Shown here one piece after another: positions 36,866 to 45,724 of a stretch of 64,000 bases of DNA (position 1 is the stretch's first letter; each line of letters begins with the position of its first letter). The notes under the pieces were generated by a model. That model ran no database searches. It was not told the DNA's origin and worked only from the letters and a program-made list of their open reading frames with translations. The position numbers and the translations under genes are program-made. Source of the stretch: an uncultured Lachnospiraceae bacterium (lineage in GTDB: Bacteria; Bacillota; Clostridia; Lachnospirales; Lachnospiraceae); assembly GCA_910579685.1 (NCBI GenBank), contig CAJTVN010000011.1, positions 53,589-117,588 on the forward strand, read 5' to 3'.

Positions 36866-37816
36866 TTACATCATTTTGATATTCTCCCCCTGGCTCCTTA
36901 ACCACATGTCAATCCCCTTCCCGAACACCTCGGCGCTGACGGTATAAACCCCATCCTCCTCATCCAGGATCCTGGCCGTCGGCAGCCTGTCCAGCACCGC
37001 GTCGATATCCAATCCGCTATATTTGAATTTCACCTTTTGCAGCTTCCCACCGTACATAAACTGCACCCGCTTGCGGAACTCCCCTTCCTCAAAACGGCTG
37101 CCGTAGGGGATATGGAACCGCTCTTCCAGCACCCGGAAAGACCGGATCCGGTCAATCCGGTATATGGTAGGGAAGGAATCGTCCAGCACGTCAAAATCCT
37201 TTTTCACCGCATCATCGTCAATAAACGCCGTCAGGTAAAAATAGTATTCCGAGAACATGATGGCCACCGGCTTCACCTTCCGGCGGACAAGCTCTTTATC
37301 CTTCATCCGGAGATATTCGATCTCGATATATCGAGACCCGCGCACCGCCTGCCCGATATCCCACATTTTATCGATAAACTCTGACTTGTGCCGGGGCTCC
37401 ACATAATGAAACTCCTCGTTGCCAATCAGGTCCCGCACCAGCTTTTGATTACTCTTTGGAACGCAGCAATTGATCAGCTTGTCCAGCATCCCGGTCATTT
37501 CATTTTTCGTAAAAGCCCGGCTGTCCAGCAAAATCTTACACAGAGCCAGAACTTCGCTGTTTTTCAATTTCAGGTTATAAAGCGTCTCCAGCCGGTATCC
37601 CTTATGCCGCCGGTCATACACAATCGAATTCATGTTCCCCGTCCGCACCGAATCCGTATCCAGAAAGCTTCTGATATCATCGATATCCCTCTGGATACTG
37701 CGCTCGTTCACCCTGTAGCGCCGTGCTTCTTCCGATCGGTTTACCACATATCCATCTGACAGTTTCGCATAAATCTGCAGCACTCTGCCAATTTTATCTC
37801 CCTTTCCCTCTTCCAA
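36866..37816 (-). CDS. WYL-domain transcriptional regulator
   Basis: A 316-residue regulator: N-terminal winged helix-turn-helix (YRVNERSIQRDIDDIRSFL), a central WYL domain (YIEIEYLRMKDKELVRRKVK, then SEYYFYLTAFIDDD and IYRIDRIRSF) and a C-terminal WCX-like extension. Regulators of this type, such as BrxR and CapW, control phage-defence operons and sense nucleic acid-like ligands. The TTG start has a G-rich sequence upstream. It sits 17 bases before the tandem GTPase and has a good promoter, so it is probably the operon's autoregulated first gene. Confidence 0.9.
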   Translation of the reverse strand: MEEGKGDKIGRVLQIYAKLSDGYVVNRSEEARRYRVNERSIQRDIDDIRSFLDTDSVRTGNMNSIVYDRRHKGYRLETLYNLKLKNSEVLALCKILLDSRAFTKNEMTGMLDKLINCCVPKSNQKLVRDLIGNEEFHYVEPRHKSEFIDKMWDIGQAVRGSRYIEIEYLRMKDKELVRRKVKPVAIMFSEYYFYLTAFIDDDAVKKDFDVLDDSFPTIYRIDRIRSFRVLEERFHIPYGSRFEEGEFRKRVQFMYGGKLQKVKFKYSGLDIDAVLDRLPTARILDEEDGVYTVSAEVFGKGIDMWLRSQGENIKMM

Positions 37817-37841
37817 TGTACGTACCCCCCCTGATGAAACT

Positions 37842-37870
37842 ATTATATCATTTCAAAGTGAATTACAAAA
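37842..37870 (-). promoter_or_regulatory. Promoter of the WYL-GTPase-HerA operon
   Basis: Leftward -10 TATAAT (37842-37847, perfect consensus) and -35 TTTTGT (37865-37870, weak) with a 17-base spacer. A weak -35 next to a perfect -10 fits a regulated promoter. Confidence 0.6.
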
Positions 37871-37884
37871 GAGCTTTCATTCAA

Positions 37885-37948
37885 GCTGTCATTTTCAAAG
37901 CAGTCATTTTTTCTAATTATAGCATTCTAAAGCGACAGATTCTGTCAC
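37885..37948. promoter_or_regulatory. Candidate regulator sites upstream of the WYL promoter
   Basis: An inverted repeat GACAGATTCTGTC (37934-37946; outer bases GC/AC nearly extend it) and two direct copies of GC(T/A)GTCATTTT (37885-37895, 37900-37910) lie just upstream of the -35 element. Such repeats are plausible WYL-regulator binding sites. Confidence 0.35.
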
Positions 37949-38002
37949 TTGAATTATTTTTTCAAATTTTATATATAAGTCAACAAACCATCAGAAGTCA
38001 AC

Positions 38003-38172
38003 AACCCCGCAGCAAGCTGACGGGGCATCAAACTTGCAACGCAGCAGAGCGCAACATATCTTTGATATGCGGGGTATTGACCCCTGCGGCAGTCGCCATA
38101 CAATAGAAAGCAAGCTTTCTATTGTCATGAATGTGCATGCAAGCATGCCCGCTTGGCTCGTTGCCCGCAGGA
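38003..38172. repeat. Structured repeat family B, copy 1
   Basis: About 170 bases alignable with 62741-62893. It contains a perfect 12-bp hairpin ACAATAGAAAGC/GCTTTCTATTGT and a conserved CATGAATGT...CCGCTTGGCTC end. With the promoter elements it fills the 475-base gap between the WYL regulator and the GNAT gene; I see no convincing frame in it. Confidence 0.75.
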
Positions 38173-38292
38173 ATAAATTTGTTTATTATTCTGCCTGTCC
38201 CGTGTTATACTGATATTAAGATGCCGGGAGTGCGAAACAGTCAACAAACATCATGTGGAAAAGCATCAGATCCTTATCTATCGGAGATTTTT

Positions 38293-38757
38293 ATGGAATT
38301 ATTATACAAAAGAGCTACAATGGAAGATCTCGCTCTGTTGATGGAGACCAGAATCGAAGTACTGCGGGCGGCCAACCGTCTCTCCGACGAGGCCGATCTG
38401 AGTGAAGTGAAGGAGCAGTCCTTCCACTATTATAAAAAGGCTCTCGGCCTGGGCACTCACATTGCGTATCTGATTTTTGACCAGGATCGCTTTGTGGGAG
38501 CAGGCGGCATCAGCTTTTATCAGGTGATGCCCACCTGTCACAATCCCAGCGGGAACAAGGCATATATCATGAATATGTATACTCATCCCCGTTACAGGAG
38601 AAAAGGGATCGCCTTTAAGATGCTGGATCTGCTGGTGAACGACGCAAGGGACAGGGGGATTACCCATATTTCCCTGGAGGCCACAGACATGGGACGGCCT
38701 TTGTATGAGAAATATGGTTTTGTCGCAATGAAGGACGAAATGGAACTGCCCGTATAA
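38293..38757 (+). CDS. GNAT-family N-acetyltransferase
   Basis: A 154-residue GNAT fold protein. The acetyl-CoA pyrophosphate-binding motif is MYTHPRYRRKGIAFKML (R-R-K-G-I-A), and the C-terminal LEATDMGRPLYEKYGF is typical of motif B. The ATG at 38293 follows GGAG; the longer frame runs back into repeat B and is rejected. Target amine unknown. A -10-like TATACT lies near 38203. It ends 17 bases before the truncated AAA-ATPase gene and may be cotranscribed. Confidence 0.85.
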   Translation: MELLYKRATMEDLALLMETRIEVLRAANRLSDEADLSEVKEQSFHYYKKALGLGTHIAYLIFDQDRFVGAGGISFYQVMPTCHNPSGNKAYIMNMYTHPRYRRKGIAFKMLDLLVNDARDRGITHISLEATDMGRPLYEKYGFVAMKDEMELPV

Positions 38758-38774
38758 GGAAGGAGCGTAAGCCT

Positions 38775-39983
38775 ATGGGAATTTATGTAAATCCCGGAAA
38801 TATTGCATTTGAAGAAGCCGTAAACTCTATGATCTATCTGGATAAAACAGGACTCATTTCTTATACGAACCGAGTTTTACATACAAAGCAGAAAAATTTG
38901 TGTGTAAGCCGTCCCCGCCGTTTTGGAAAATCCATGGCTGCAGATATGTTGACAGCCTATTACAGTAAAGGCTGTTCTTCCCATGGATTGTTTTTGAACA
39001 GGGAGATTGAGAAGGATAAGTCCTTTGGCATCCATTTAAATCAGCACAATGTGATTCGTCTTGATATCCAGCAGTTCCTGTTCCATGATTCCCATCCTGC
39101 CATCTTTATCAGCAAAATCCAGGAGGCTGTTATTAACGAGTTATACGCCGAATATGGCAATTGTTTTACCGTGGATCAATATGGTCTTCCGAATGTTCTG
39201 AAACAGATTTTTGCCCAGACTAAAGAAGGGTTTGTATTCATCATAGACGAATGGGATTGTATCTTCCGTCTTGCCCCGGACAACAACGAAGTGCAAAAAA
39301 AATATCTTGATTTTCTCAGAGGCCTTTTCAAGGGGCAGGACTATGTTGAGCTGGCATATATGACAGGTATTCTTCCCATAAAGAAATATGGAGATCATTC
39401 TGCCATTAATATTTTTGACGAATATTCAATGCTCGATCCGGCTGAACTGGCAGAATTCTTTGGTTTTACGGAAAAAGAGGTTCTTACGCTTTGTACACGG
39501 GAAAATATCGATTTTTCTGCCGTTCAGCAATGGTATGACGGATATCTTTTAAATGGACAGCACATTTACAATCCCAAGTCCGTTGTTGACGTAATGCGCC
39601 GTAAAAAATTCAAAAGCTACTGGACCGGCACAGAAACCTACGAAGCTTTGAAAATCTATATTGATATGAATTTTGACGGTTTGAAGGAAGCAATTACAAT
39701 CATGCTCGGGAATGCACGGTATAAAATAAACACCCGGAAATTCCAAAACGATATGACTACATTCTCCACAAAGGACGATATCCTCACCTTGCTGATTCAC
39801 CTTGGATATTTAACCTTTGACGAAATCACGGAGGAAGTTTCTATCCCAAATCAGGAAATAGCCTGGGAATTTTTCAACGCAATCGATAATCCGAAATGGA
39901 GCGGTGTGCTTGAGGCACTGCAACGTTCCGAATCGCTTCTGGAACGTACATGGATGATGGACGAAAAGGCCGCTCCCCGGTAA
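38775..39983 (+). pseudogene. AAA-ATPase-like protein lacking its C-terminal nuclease domain
   Basis: Same AAA-ATPase_like family as the gene at 25901: IYLDKTGLISYTNRV, Walker A RPRRFGKSMAADML, Walker B FVFIIDEWDCIFR. Family members are usually about 520 residues with a PD-(D/E)XK C-terminus; this one stops at 402, just after SLLERTWMMDEKA. The stop codon lies inside a bidirectional terminator hairpin belonging to the facing gene cluster. The 3' end therefore looks lost at a recombination junction. ATPase motifs are intact, so a nuclease-less product is possible. Confidence 0.7.
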
Positions 39984-40011
39984 ATTCCACTTTACCGGGG
40001 AGCGGCTTTTT
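39969..40011. terminator. Bidirectional terminator between convergent genes
   Basis: Perfect 16-bp arms GCCGCTCCCCGGTAAA (39969-39984) and TTTACCGGGGAGCGGC (39991-40006), followed by TTTTT rightward and CTTTTCG leftward. It contains the stop codon of the truncated AAA gene. Confidence 0.92.
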
Positions 40012-40015
40012 ATTA

Positions 40016-41179
40016 TTACCTGTTTCCATACGTTCCGTCCACGTTTAGAGTAAGCTCCTTCACTCCCGTTTTCTTCTTTGAGGAAGCACGCTTTTTGTTC
40101 AGCTCCTGTAAAAAGAGATCCTCATCCAACGGAAGCGTAACCTCGCATCCCAGCCAGCTCGACAGATGCATGGCATTGGAGAGCGTAAGCCCGTTGATTC
40201 CCTCTTTTCCATCCGCCACAAGGGGCGTCCCTTTCAGGATGCAGTCCACAAAGGCCCGGATCACGCCCTCATGCTGGGGGCTTAGTCCGTCCGTCTCCGG
40301 CTCAAAGAGCTCGCCCTTTGGCTGGGCAAAACCCTCGGTTGCGGAAAACATGAACTCTCTCTCATCCTCCATCCGGTAGCAGGTCAGAGAGCCGTTCTCA
40401 CACACCAGCTGTCCTTTCGTCAGGTCAATCTCGAAACGGTTCGTCCCGGGTGCCTCTCCCGTTGAGGTGACAAAAACTCCTGTTGCGCCGTTGGGATATT
40501 CCAGATAAGCGGTCACGTCATCCTCCACCTCGATGTCATGCCATTTTCCCTCATGACAATAGGCTCTCACCTTGGAGGGCATTCCGCAGATCCACTGGAT
40601 CAGATCCAGCTGGTGGGGACACTGGTTCAGCAGTACGCCGCCGCCCTCCCCGTCCCAAGTTCCTCTCCACTGGCCGGAATCATAGTAGAGCTGGGTCCGG
40701 TACCAGTCAGTGATGATCCAGTTCACACGCTTGATCTCCCCAAGCTCCCCGCTTTGAACCAGCTCGTGCATCTTGCGGTATCTGTGATCCGTGCGCTGAT
40801 TAAACATCAGGGCAAATACCTTATCGCTCTTAGCCGCTGCCTCGTTCATCTCCCGCACCTGCTTTGTGTAAACGCCGGCCGGCTTTTCACAGAGCACGTT
40901 AAGGCCTGCCTCAAGGGCCCGGATCGTAATCTCCGGATGCTGATAGTGGGGCACGGCGATCAGAACGGCATCGCAGCTCCCGGACTGGATCAGCTCCTTA
41001 TCACTCTCATAAATTTTAACGCAGTCCGGAAGATTTTCCGCCGCCCATTTCCTGCGGTTCTCCTTCACGTCCGCCACGGCGGCAAGCTCCGCATTCTCTA
41101 TCGTCCCTTTCAGCAGGGTTCCGCAGTGGCCGCTTCCCATATTTCCGATTCCGATAATTCCGATTTTCACTTTGTCCAT
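40016..41179 (-). CDS. Gfo/Idh/MocA-family oxidoreductase (4th in cluster)
   Basis: A 387-residue NAD(P)-dependent sugar or cyclitol dehydrogenase-like enzyme. It has an N-terminal Rossmann fold (GIIGIGNMGSGH), the EKPAG motif carrying the conserved lysine, and a C-terminal alpha/beta domain with GGGVLLNQCPHQLDLIQWICG, whose histidine is typical of the active site. It is about half identical by eye to the preceding gene, suggesting duplication. It ends the leftward cluster just before a strong terminator. Substrate unknown. Confidence 0.88.
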   Translation of the reverse strand: MDKVKIGIIGIGNMGSGHCGTLLKGTIENAELAAVADVKENRRKWAAENLPDCVKIYESDKELIQSGSCDAVLIAVPHYQHPEITIRALEAGLNVLCEKPAGVYTKQVREMNEAAAKSDKVFALMFNQRTDHRYRKMHELVQSGELGEIKRVNWIITDWYRTQLYYDSGQWRGTWDGEGGGVLLNQCPHQLDLIQWICGMPSKVRAYCHEGKWHDIEVEDDVTAYLEYPNGATGVFVTSTGEAPGTNRFEIDLTKGQLVCENGSLTCYRMEDEREFMFSATEGFAQPKGELFEPETDGLSPQHEGVIRAFVDCILKGTPLVADGKEGINGLTLSNAMHLSSWLGCEVTLPLDEDLFLQELNKKRASSKKKTGVKELTLNVDGTYGNR

Positions 41180-41234
41180 TTTCTATCCATATTCCTCCAT
41201 TCATTTTCCGCCTGATGAAAGATGCCGCTCACCC

Positions 41235-42413
41235 TCACCACCTGACGCTCCACCTCTCGGAATACCCCTCCGACATACTCTCTCTTTGCTCCTTCCTGGA
41301 AGCCACAGTCTCCTCGTCCCGCTTTTTCTCCAGAAATCCCAGAAATTCCTCCTCATCCAGGGGAAGAGAAACCCAGTCATCCTTCCAGGAGGACAGATAA
41401 GCGGCGTTGCTGATGGTAAGCCCCCGGATTCCTTCCTCTCCCGGTGCAATCAGCTCCCCTCCACGGAGTACTGTGTCAGCGAAATTCTGCAAAATCTCGA
41501 GATGGCCTCCGCCTGACCCCTGCTGCGCTATTGTTTCACAGATCACCTTTTCCTCGGGCATCCCCTTAGGTGAGGAAAAGCAGATCTCACGCTCATCCTT
41601 TTCCAGCAAGAAGAGCTTTAACTCGCCGTTTTCCACCACTGCCTTTCCTCTGGTTCCGCTGATCTCCATACGGTTGGTCCCGGGGTATTCTCCGGTGGAG
41701 GTGATAAAGACCGCACTGGCGCCATTGTCATACTCCGCATAGATGGTGGCATCGTCCTCCACCGCAATCTCATGAAAATGCCCCACATTACAGAAAGCCC
41801 TGATCCTTTTTGGCATTCCCATAATCCACTGCCAGATATCCAGATTGTGGGGGCATTGATTCAGGAGCACGCCGCCGCCCTCCCCGTTCCAGGTGGCCCG
41901 CCAGCTGCCGGAATCGTAATAGGCCTGAGTCCGATACCAGTTATTGATAATCCAGACAAACCGCTTGATCTCCCCAAGCGCTCCCTCCTGTACCAGGGCC
42001 CGAAGCTTCCCGTAGAGCGGGTTGGTGCGCTGATTATACATGATCCCGAACACTGTCCCGCTCTGTCGGGCCGCATGATTCATCCGGGCCGCACTTGCCC
42101 TGTCCACCCCGGCCGGTTTTTCCGTGAGCACGTGAAGCTTTCTTTCGAAGGCCGCCGTCACAATCACCGGATGAAGATTGTGGGGCGTTGCAATCAGCAC
42201 GGCATCAACCCTGCCTCCGTCAAGAAGCGCCTCATACTCTTCATATCGATAAACCTCTCCTCCGAAGCGTTCCCCGGCCCATGCGAGACGGTCCCTGTTA
42301 CTATCGCACACTGCGGTAAGCCTGACACCCTTTACCCGGTTCTGAAAAATCTGCACCGCATGGGCGCTGCCCATATTTCCAATCCCGATGATTCCGATCC
42401 GCAAAATATCCAT
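41235..42413 (-). CDS. Gfo/Idh/MocA-family oxidoreductase (3rd in cluster)
   Basis: About 392 residues: Rossmann motif GIIGIGNMGSAH, EKPAG, and GGGVLLNQCPHNLDIWQWIMG. It closely resembles the fourth cluster member through most of its length, including FVWIINNWYRTQAYYDSG versus NWIITDWYRTQLYYDSG. The ATG at 42413 follows AGGGA by six bases, 14 bases after the preceding stop; an upstream TTG is the alternative. The C-terminal tail after residue 370 diverges from its paralogue. Confidence 0.87.
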   Translation of the reverse strand: MDILRIGIIGIGNMGSAHAVQIFQNRVKGVRLTAVCDSNRDRLAWAGERFGGEVYRYEEYEALLDGGRVDAVLIATPHNLHPVIVTAAFERKLHVLTEKPAGVDRASAARMNHAARQSGTVFGIMYNQRTNPLYGKLRALVQEGALGEIKRFVWIINNWYRTQAYYDSGSWRATWNGEGGGVLLNQCPHNLDIWQWIMGMPKRIRAFCNVGHFHEIAVEDDATIYAEYDNGASAVFITSTGEYPGTNRMEISGTRGKAVVENGELKLFLLEKDEREICFSSPKGMPEEKVICETIAQQGSGGGHLEILQNFADTVLRGGELIAPGEEGIRGLTISNAAYLSSWKDDWVSLPLDEEEFLGFLEKKRDEETVASRKEQRESMSEGYSERWSVRW

Positions 42414-42427
42414 GTCTGTTCCCTCTG

Positions 42428-43588
42428 TCAATAACTTCCCACCGTGATCCGCTCTTCCCCGAAATTCTCGACGGAAGCGGTTTTCTCATAAAAATGCACG
42501 GCATTTTTCAGAATTCCCTCAAAGGTATAATACTCATCCTCCGGGCTGATGGGGAATTTCACCAGCTGGCCGGTAAAGCCGGATTTGTAGATACCCGTGA
42601 TTACCTCCACGGTCCTCTTTCCATCCTCCCCGGTGATCAGCGGCCTCTCCCCCGTCTCCAGAGAGGTGAGCACGTCGTCGATCTCCCCGGCATGGCCCTC
42701 CCAGGCAAGAGCCGGAATGCTCTCCTGATACTCCTGAAGCTTCTGTGTCAGCTCCGCGTTTCCCTCCTTCTTTGGGAACCCGTTGGCCTGACTGACCTCG
42801 GCCTTCACCTCCCAGGGGGCGGAAAGCTTCGCATCCGCACACTGCAGCTCGATTCCCTGCTCTTCCCCGTGATGCACCACCGAGCTTGTGATCTGGGCCA
42901 GGCTTCCGTCCTCATAGCGCAGACAGGCGAGAGAGAGATCCTCCACCTCCGCATTGTCATGCATCACATTGGTAAGCATTGCCATTACCGATTCCGGAAG
43001 CCTGCCCTCCAGCCAGTTCAGCATGTCAATATGATGCACCGCATGATTCAGGGTAGGGCCGCCGCCCTCCTTCTCCCAGGTTCCTCTCCACCACAGGTCA
43101 TAATAGCAATGTCCTCTCCACCATGCGGACTCCACCTTTGCCAGACAGATTTTCCCCGCCAGATTACTGTCCAGCGTCTTTTTCAGCCGGTAAATGGAAT
43201 TCCGGAAACGGTTCTGGGCGATACAGGCCATGGTCACGCCGTTACGCTCCTCGGCCTCCAGCATCCTGTCGCACTCCGCAAGGCAGGTGGCCATCGGCTT
43301 TTCCACCACCACATTACATCCCTTATCCATACTGTCCACCGCAATCTCACAGTGAACATAGGGCGGCGTGCACACATGCACAAGATCGATTTTGATTCCG
43401 GAATCCAGCATGGCGTGATGGTCCGCAAACACCTGACAGTCCAGCTGATATTTTTCCTTCATGGCCTGCGCCTTTTCCGGATAAATATCGCACAGAGCCA
43501 CCACCCTGCACCGGTCCGGGAAGGTCAGCAGACCTCCCATATGTACGTTTGCAATATTTCCTGTTCCCACGATCGCTACATTGATCAT
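42428..43588 (-). CDS. Gfo/Idh/MocA-family oxidoreductase (2nd in cluster)
   Basis: A 386-residue member with IVGTGNIANVHMGGLL, VEKPMATCLAECDRM (catalytic-lysine motif) and GGGPTLNHAVHHIDMLNWLEG. It is clearly diverged from the third and fourth members, implying a different substrate or step. The ATG has a weak AAGGTG upstream. The spacing on both sides is short, consistent with one transcript starting at the AraC gene. Confidence 0.87.
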   Translation of the reverse strand: MINVAIVGTGNIANVHMGGLLTFPDRCRVVALCDIYPEKAQAMKEKYQLDCQVFADHHAMLDSGIKIDLVHVCTPPYVHCEIAVDSMDKGCNVVVEKPMATCLAECDRMLEAEERNGVTMACIAQNRFRNSIYRLKKTLDSNLAGKICLAKVESAWWRGHCYYDLWWRGTWEKEGGGPTLNHAVHHIDMLNWLEGRLPESVMAMLTNVMHDNAEVEDLSLACLRYEDGSLAQITSSVVHHGEEQGIELQCADAKLSAPWEVKAEVSQANGFPKKEGNAELTQKLQEYQESIPALAWEGHAGEIDDVLTSLETGERPLITGEDGKRTVEVITGIYKSGFTGQLVKFPISPEDEYYTFEGILKNAVHFYEKTASVENFGEERITVGSY

Positions 43589-43628
43589 TCCAACTCACGC
43601 ACCTTTCTGCTTTTTTGACCCATCTGGT

Positions 43629-44711
43629 CTATTTCACTTTCACCGCCTGAAGCTCGGCCCGGACGCACAGCTCAGCCGCCTTAAAGGCATGCTCCTGGGT
43701 CATGGCGTTTTCCGTGCGGTTGATGCAGTCCAGGATCAGCTGTCCGAAATAGGGATAACCAACCTTTCCGCTCACCTCGAAATGCTGCTCCCCGTCCTGA
43801 TTTACCAGAAAGACATGATTGCTGGTTCCGTCCCCGGTGCCGACGTTCACATACTTTCGAAGCTCTATGTAGCCCTTTGTCCCGAGGATAAAGGTTCTGC
43901 CGTCTCCCCAGGTGGAGAGTCCGTCAGGCGTAAACCAGTCCACTCGAAAATGCTGGGTTGCCCCGTTGTCGCCCACAAGCACCGCATCTCCGAAATCCTC
44001 GAGCTCCGGATAATCCGGATGGTCATAATTCCCAACCTGGCTGTAGGAAACCTTTGCGTCCTTCACACCGCAGTAAAAAAGGAACTGCTCGATCTGATGG
44101 CTTCCGATATCACACAGGATGCCGCCGTATTTCTCCTTCTCAAAAAACCACTCCGGCCTGCCCTTGGGATTCCCGATCCGGTGAGGCCCGAAGCCGTCAA
44201 TATGAATGGGCGTGCCGATAGCGCCCTCCTCGATGAGCTGTCCCGCAAAGACAGCCGCCTCCACATGGATGCGCTCGCTGTAATAAACCATATATTTTCT
44301 TCCGGTCTTCTTCACCATCTCCCTGGCCGCCTCCAGCTGCTCCAGGGAAGTGAGCGGCGCCTTGTCCGTGAAATAATCCTTTCCCGCCGCCATTGCCCGA
44401 AGGCCCAGAGCACACCGCTCGCTGGTCACGGCAGCCCCGCATACCAGCTTCACCTCCGGATCGCTTAAGATCTCCTCCTCGCCGGAGGCCGCCTTTGCCT
44501 CCGGGAAGGCTTCCAGGAATCTGCGGACCTTCTCCGCATCCGGGTCATAGACCCATTTCACCTTCGCTCCCGCCTCCGTAAGTCCGTTGCACATCCCATA
44601 GATATGCCCGTGATCCAGCGCTATGGCCGCAATGCAGAATTCTCCCGGTGCAACTACCGGCGACGGCTTTCCCTTGGGTGCGTAATTCATTCCATCCTTT
44701 TTCTGTTCCAT
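43629..44711 (-). CDS. Gfo/Idh/MocA-family oxidoreductase (1st in cluster)
   Basis: About 360 residues. The dinucleotide-binding region is IAAIALDHGHIYGMCNGL, without the classic GxGxxG, so cofactor binding may differ. It has FTDKAPLTSLEQL in place of EKP and GGILCDIGSHQIEQFLFYCG with the conserved histidine. The start at 44711 follows AAGGAG at a long 12-base spacing; an ATG seven codons later is possible. It directly follows the AraC-family regulator. The degenerate motifs make this the least certain enzyme of the four. Confidence 0.8.
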   Translation of the reverse strand: MEQKKDGMNYAPKGKPSPVVAPGEFCIAAIALDHGHIYGMCNGLTEAGAKVKWVYDPDAEKVRRFLEAFPEAKAASGEEEILSDPEVKLVCGAAVTSERCALGLRAMAAGKDYFTDKAPLTSLEQLEAAREMVKKTGRKYMVYYSERIHVEAAVFAGQLIEEGAIGTPIHIDGFGPHRIGNPKGRPEWFFEKEKYGGILCDIGSHQIEQFLFYCGVKDAKVSYSQVGNYDHPDYPELEDFGDAVLVGDNGATQHFRVDWFTPDGLSTWGDGRTFILGTKGYIELRKYVNVGTGDGTSNHVFLVNQDGEQHFEVSGKVGYPYFGQLILDCINRTENAMTQEHAFKAAELCVRAELQAVKVK

Positions 44712-44776
44712 TTTGTAGCTCTGCTCCTTTCCCAATACGTTGGTGAACGCCCGTCCTGTTCGTCTCCCGGCGGACG

Positions 44777-45631
44777 TCATCTGCTCATCATCTGATATTT
44801 TTTTGGCGACAGCCCCATCTGCTTGGAAAATGTCCTGGAATAGTTGGAGTAATTATTGAACCCTGTCATATAGCACACCTCGCCCGGCGCATACCCCTCC
44901 CGAAGCAGTCTGCAGGAAAGGGTGATCTTCTTCGCCAGAATAAACTGTTGAAGAGAGATCCCCGTGATCCTCTTAAAGCAGCGGCTGATGTAGGTCCCGC
45001 TGTGATGAATGTGCTCTTCCAGCTTTTTCAGAGTGATCTCCTGTGTCAGATGCTCCTCGATATAGGAAAAGGTCTCCACCACCAGCTGCGGCATAATCTC
45101 CGCATGACACCCCAGCTCCCACTCCATGGAACGCCGCAGGATCACAACCAGGATCAGCTTCAGATAAGCATCCGCTACAAGCCCGTCACCCGGCCTTTTT
45201 CCCGCAAGGCTCTCCTGCAGCGCCTGCGCATATTCCTCCATCTCTTCCATCTCATGCTCCTTAAGATGCATTACCCGCAGCGGACTGGACGGATATTTCG
45301 GAAAACAGGAGTCAAGCTCCGCACAGGTTTCCTGAAGCCGGGCAAAACGGTTTTCCCTGATATTGATCACAATACGGTCATATCTCTCCTTCGTGACCAG
45401 CTCTCCCCTGTGAAAATCATATTCATGCACACAGGCAAGATCTCCCCTTTCCAGCTTCACTCCCCCGGCCTCCGTATAGAGATTCATGATGCCGTTCAAA
45501 ACCAGCAGAATCTCGTGCCCGTCATGATTGTGGAAGTCTCTTGTGGAATCCAGCGGCGTACTGATGCTTTTGCACTCACACATCACGTCGCATCTGAGCG
45601 CCGCAAACTTTTTGATGATCTCCTGCCCCAT
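44777..45631 (-). CDS. AraC-family transcriptional regulator
   Basis: A 284-residue regulator: an N-terminal cupin-like sensing domain (FHNHDGHEILLVLNGIMNLY, EYDFHRGEL) and a C-terminal double helix-turn-helix (ITLKKLEEHIHHSGTYISR, then EVCYMTGFNNYSNYSRTFSK). It likely responds to a sugar and controls the following oxidoreductase genes, possibly also the GH43 genes upstream. The ATG is preceded by AAGGTGACAGGAT. Confidence 0.9.
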   Translation of the reverse strand: MGQEIIKKFAALRCDVMCECKSISTPLDSTRDFHNHDGHEILLVLNGIMNLYTEAGGVKLERGDLACVHEYDFHRGELVTKERYDRIVINIRENRFARLQETCAELDSCFPKYPSSPLRVMHLKEHEMEEMEEYAQALQESLAGKRPGDGLVADAYLKLILVVILRRSMEWELGCHAEIMPQLVVETFSYIEEHLTQEITLKKLEEHIHHSGTYISRCFKRITGISLQQFILAKKITLSCRLLREGYAPGEVCYMTGFNNYSNYSRTFSKQMGLSPKKYQMMSR

Positions 45632-45724
45632 ATCCTGTCACCTTATCTTTACTATATCACTCTGATTTTCTATTACCTACATCAATTCCTCCCATTTCTT
45701 TGCGAAATGCGACTTTCTGTCACA

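Noticed and set aside
37981..38180. CRISPR-like repeats near the defence-like operon
   Set aside because: Only one copy of a long dispersed repeat, no regular spacers or cas genes in the window.
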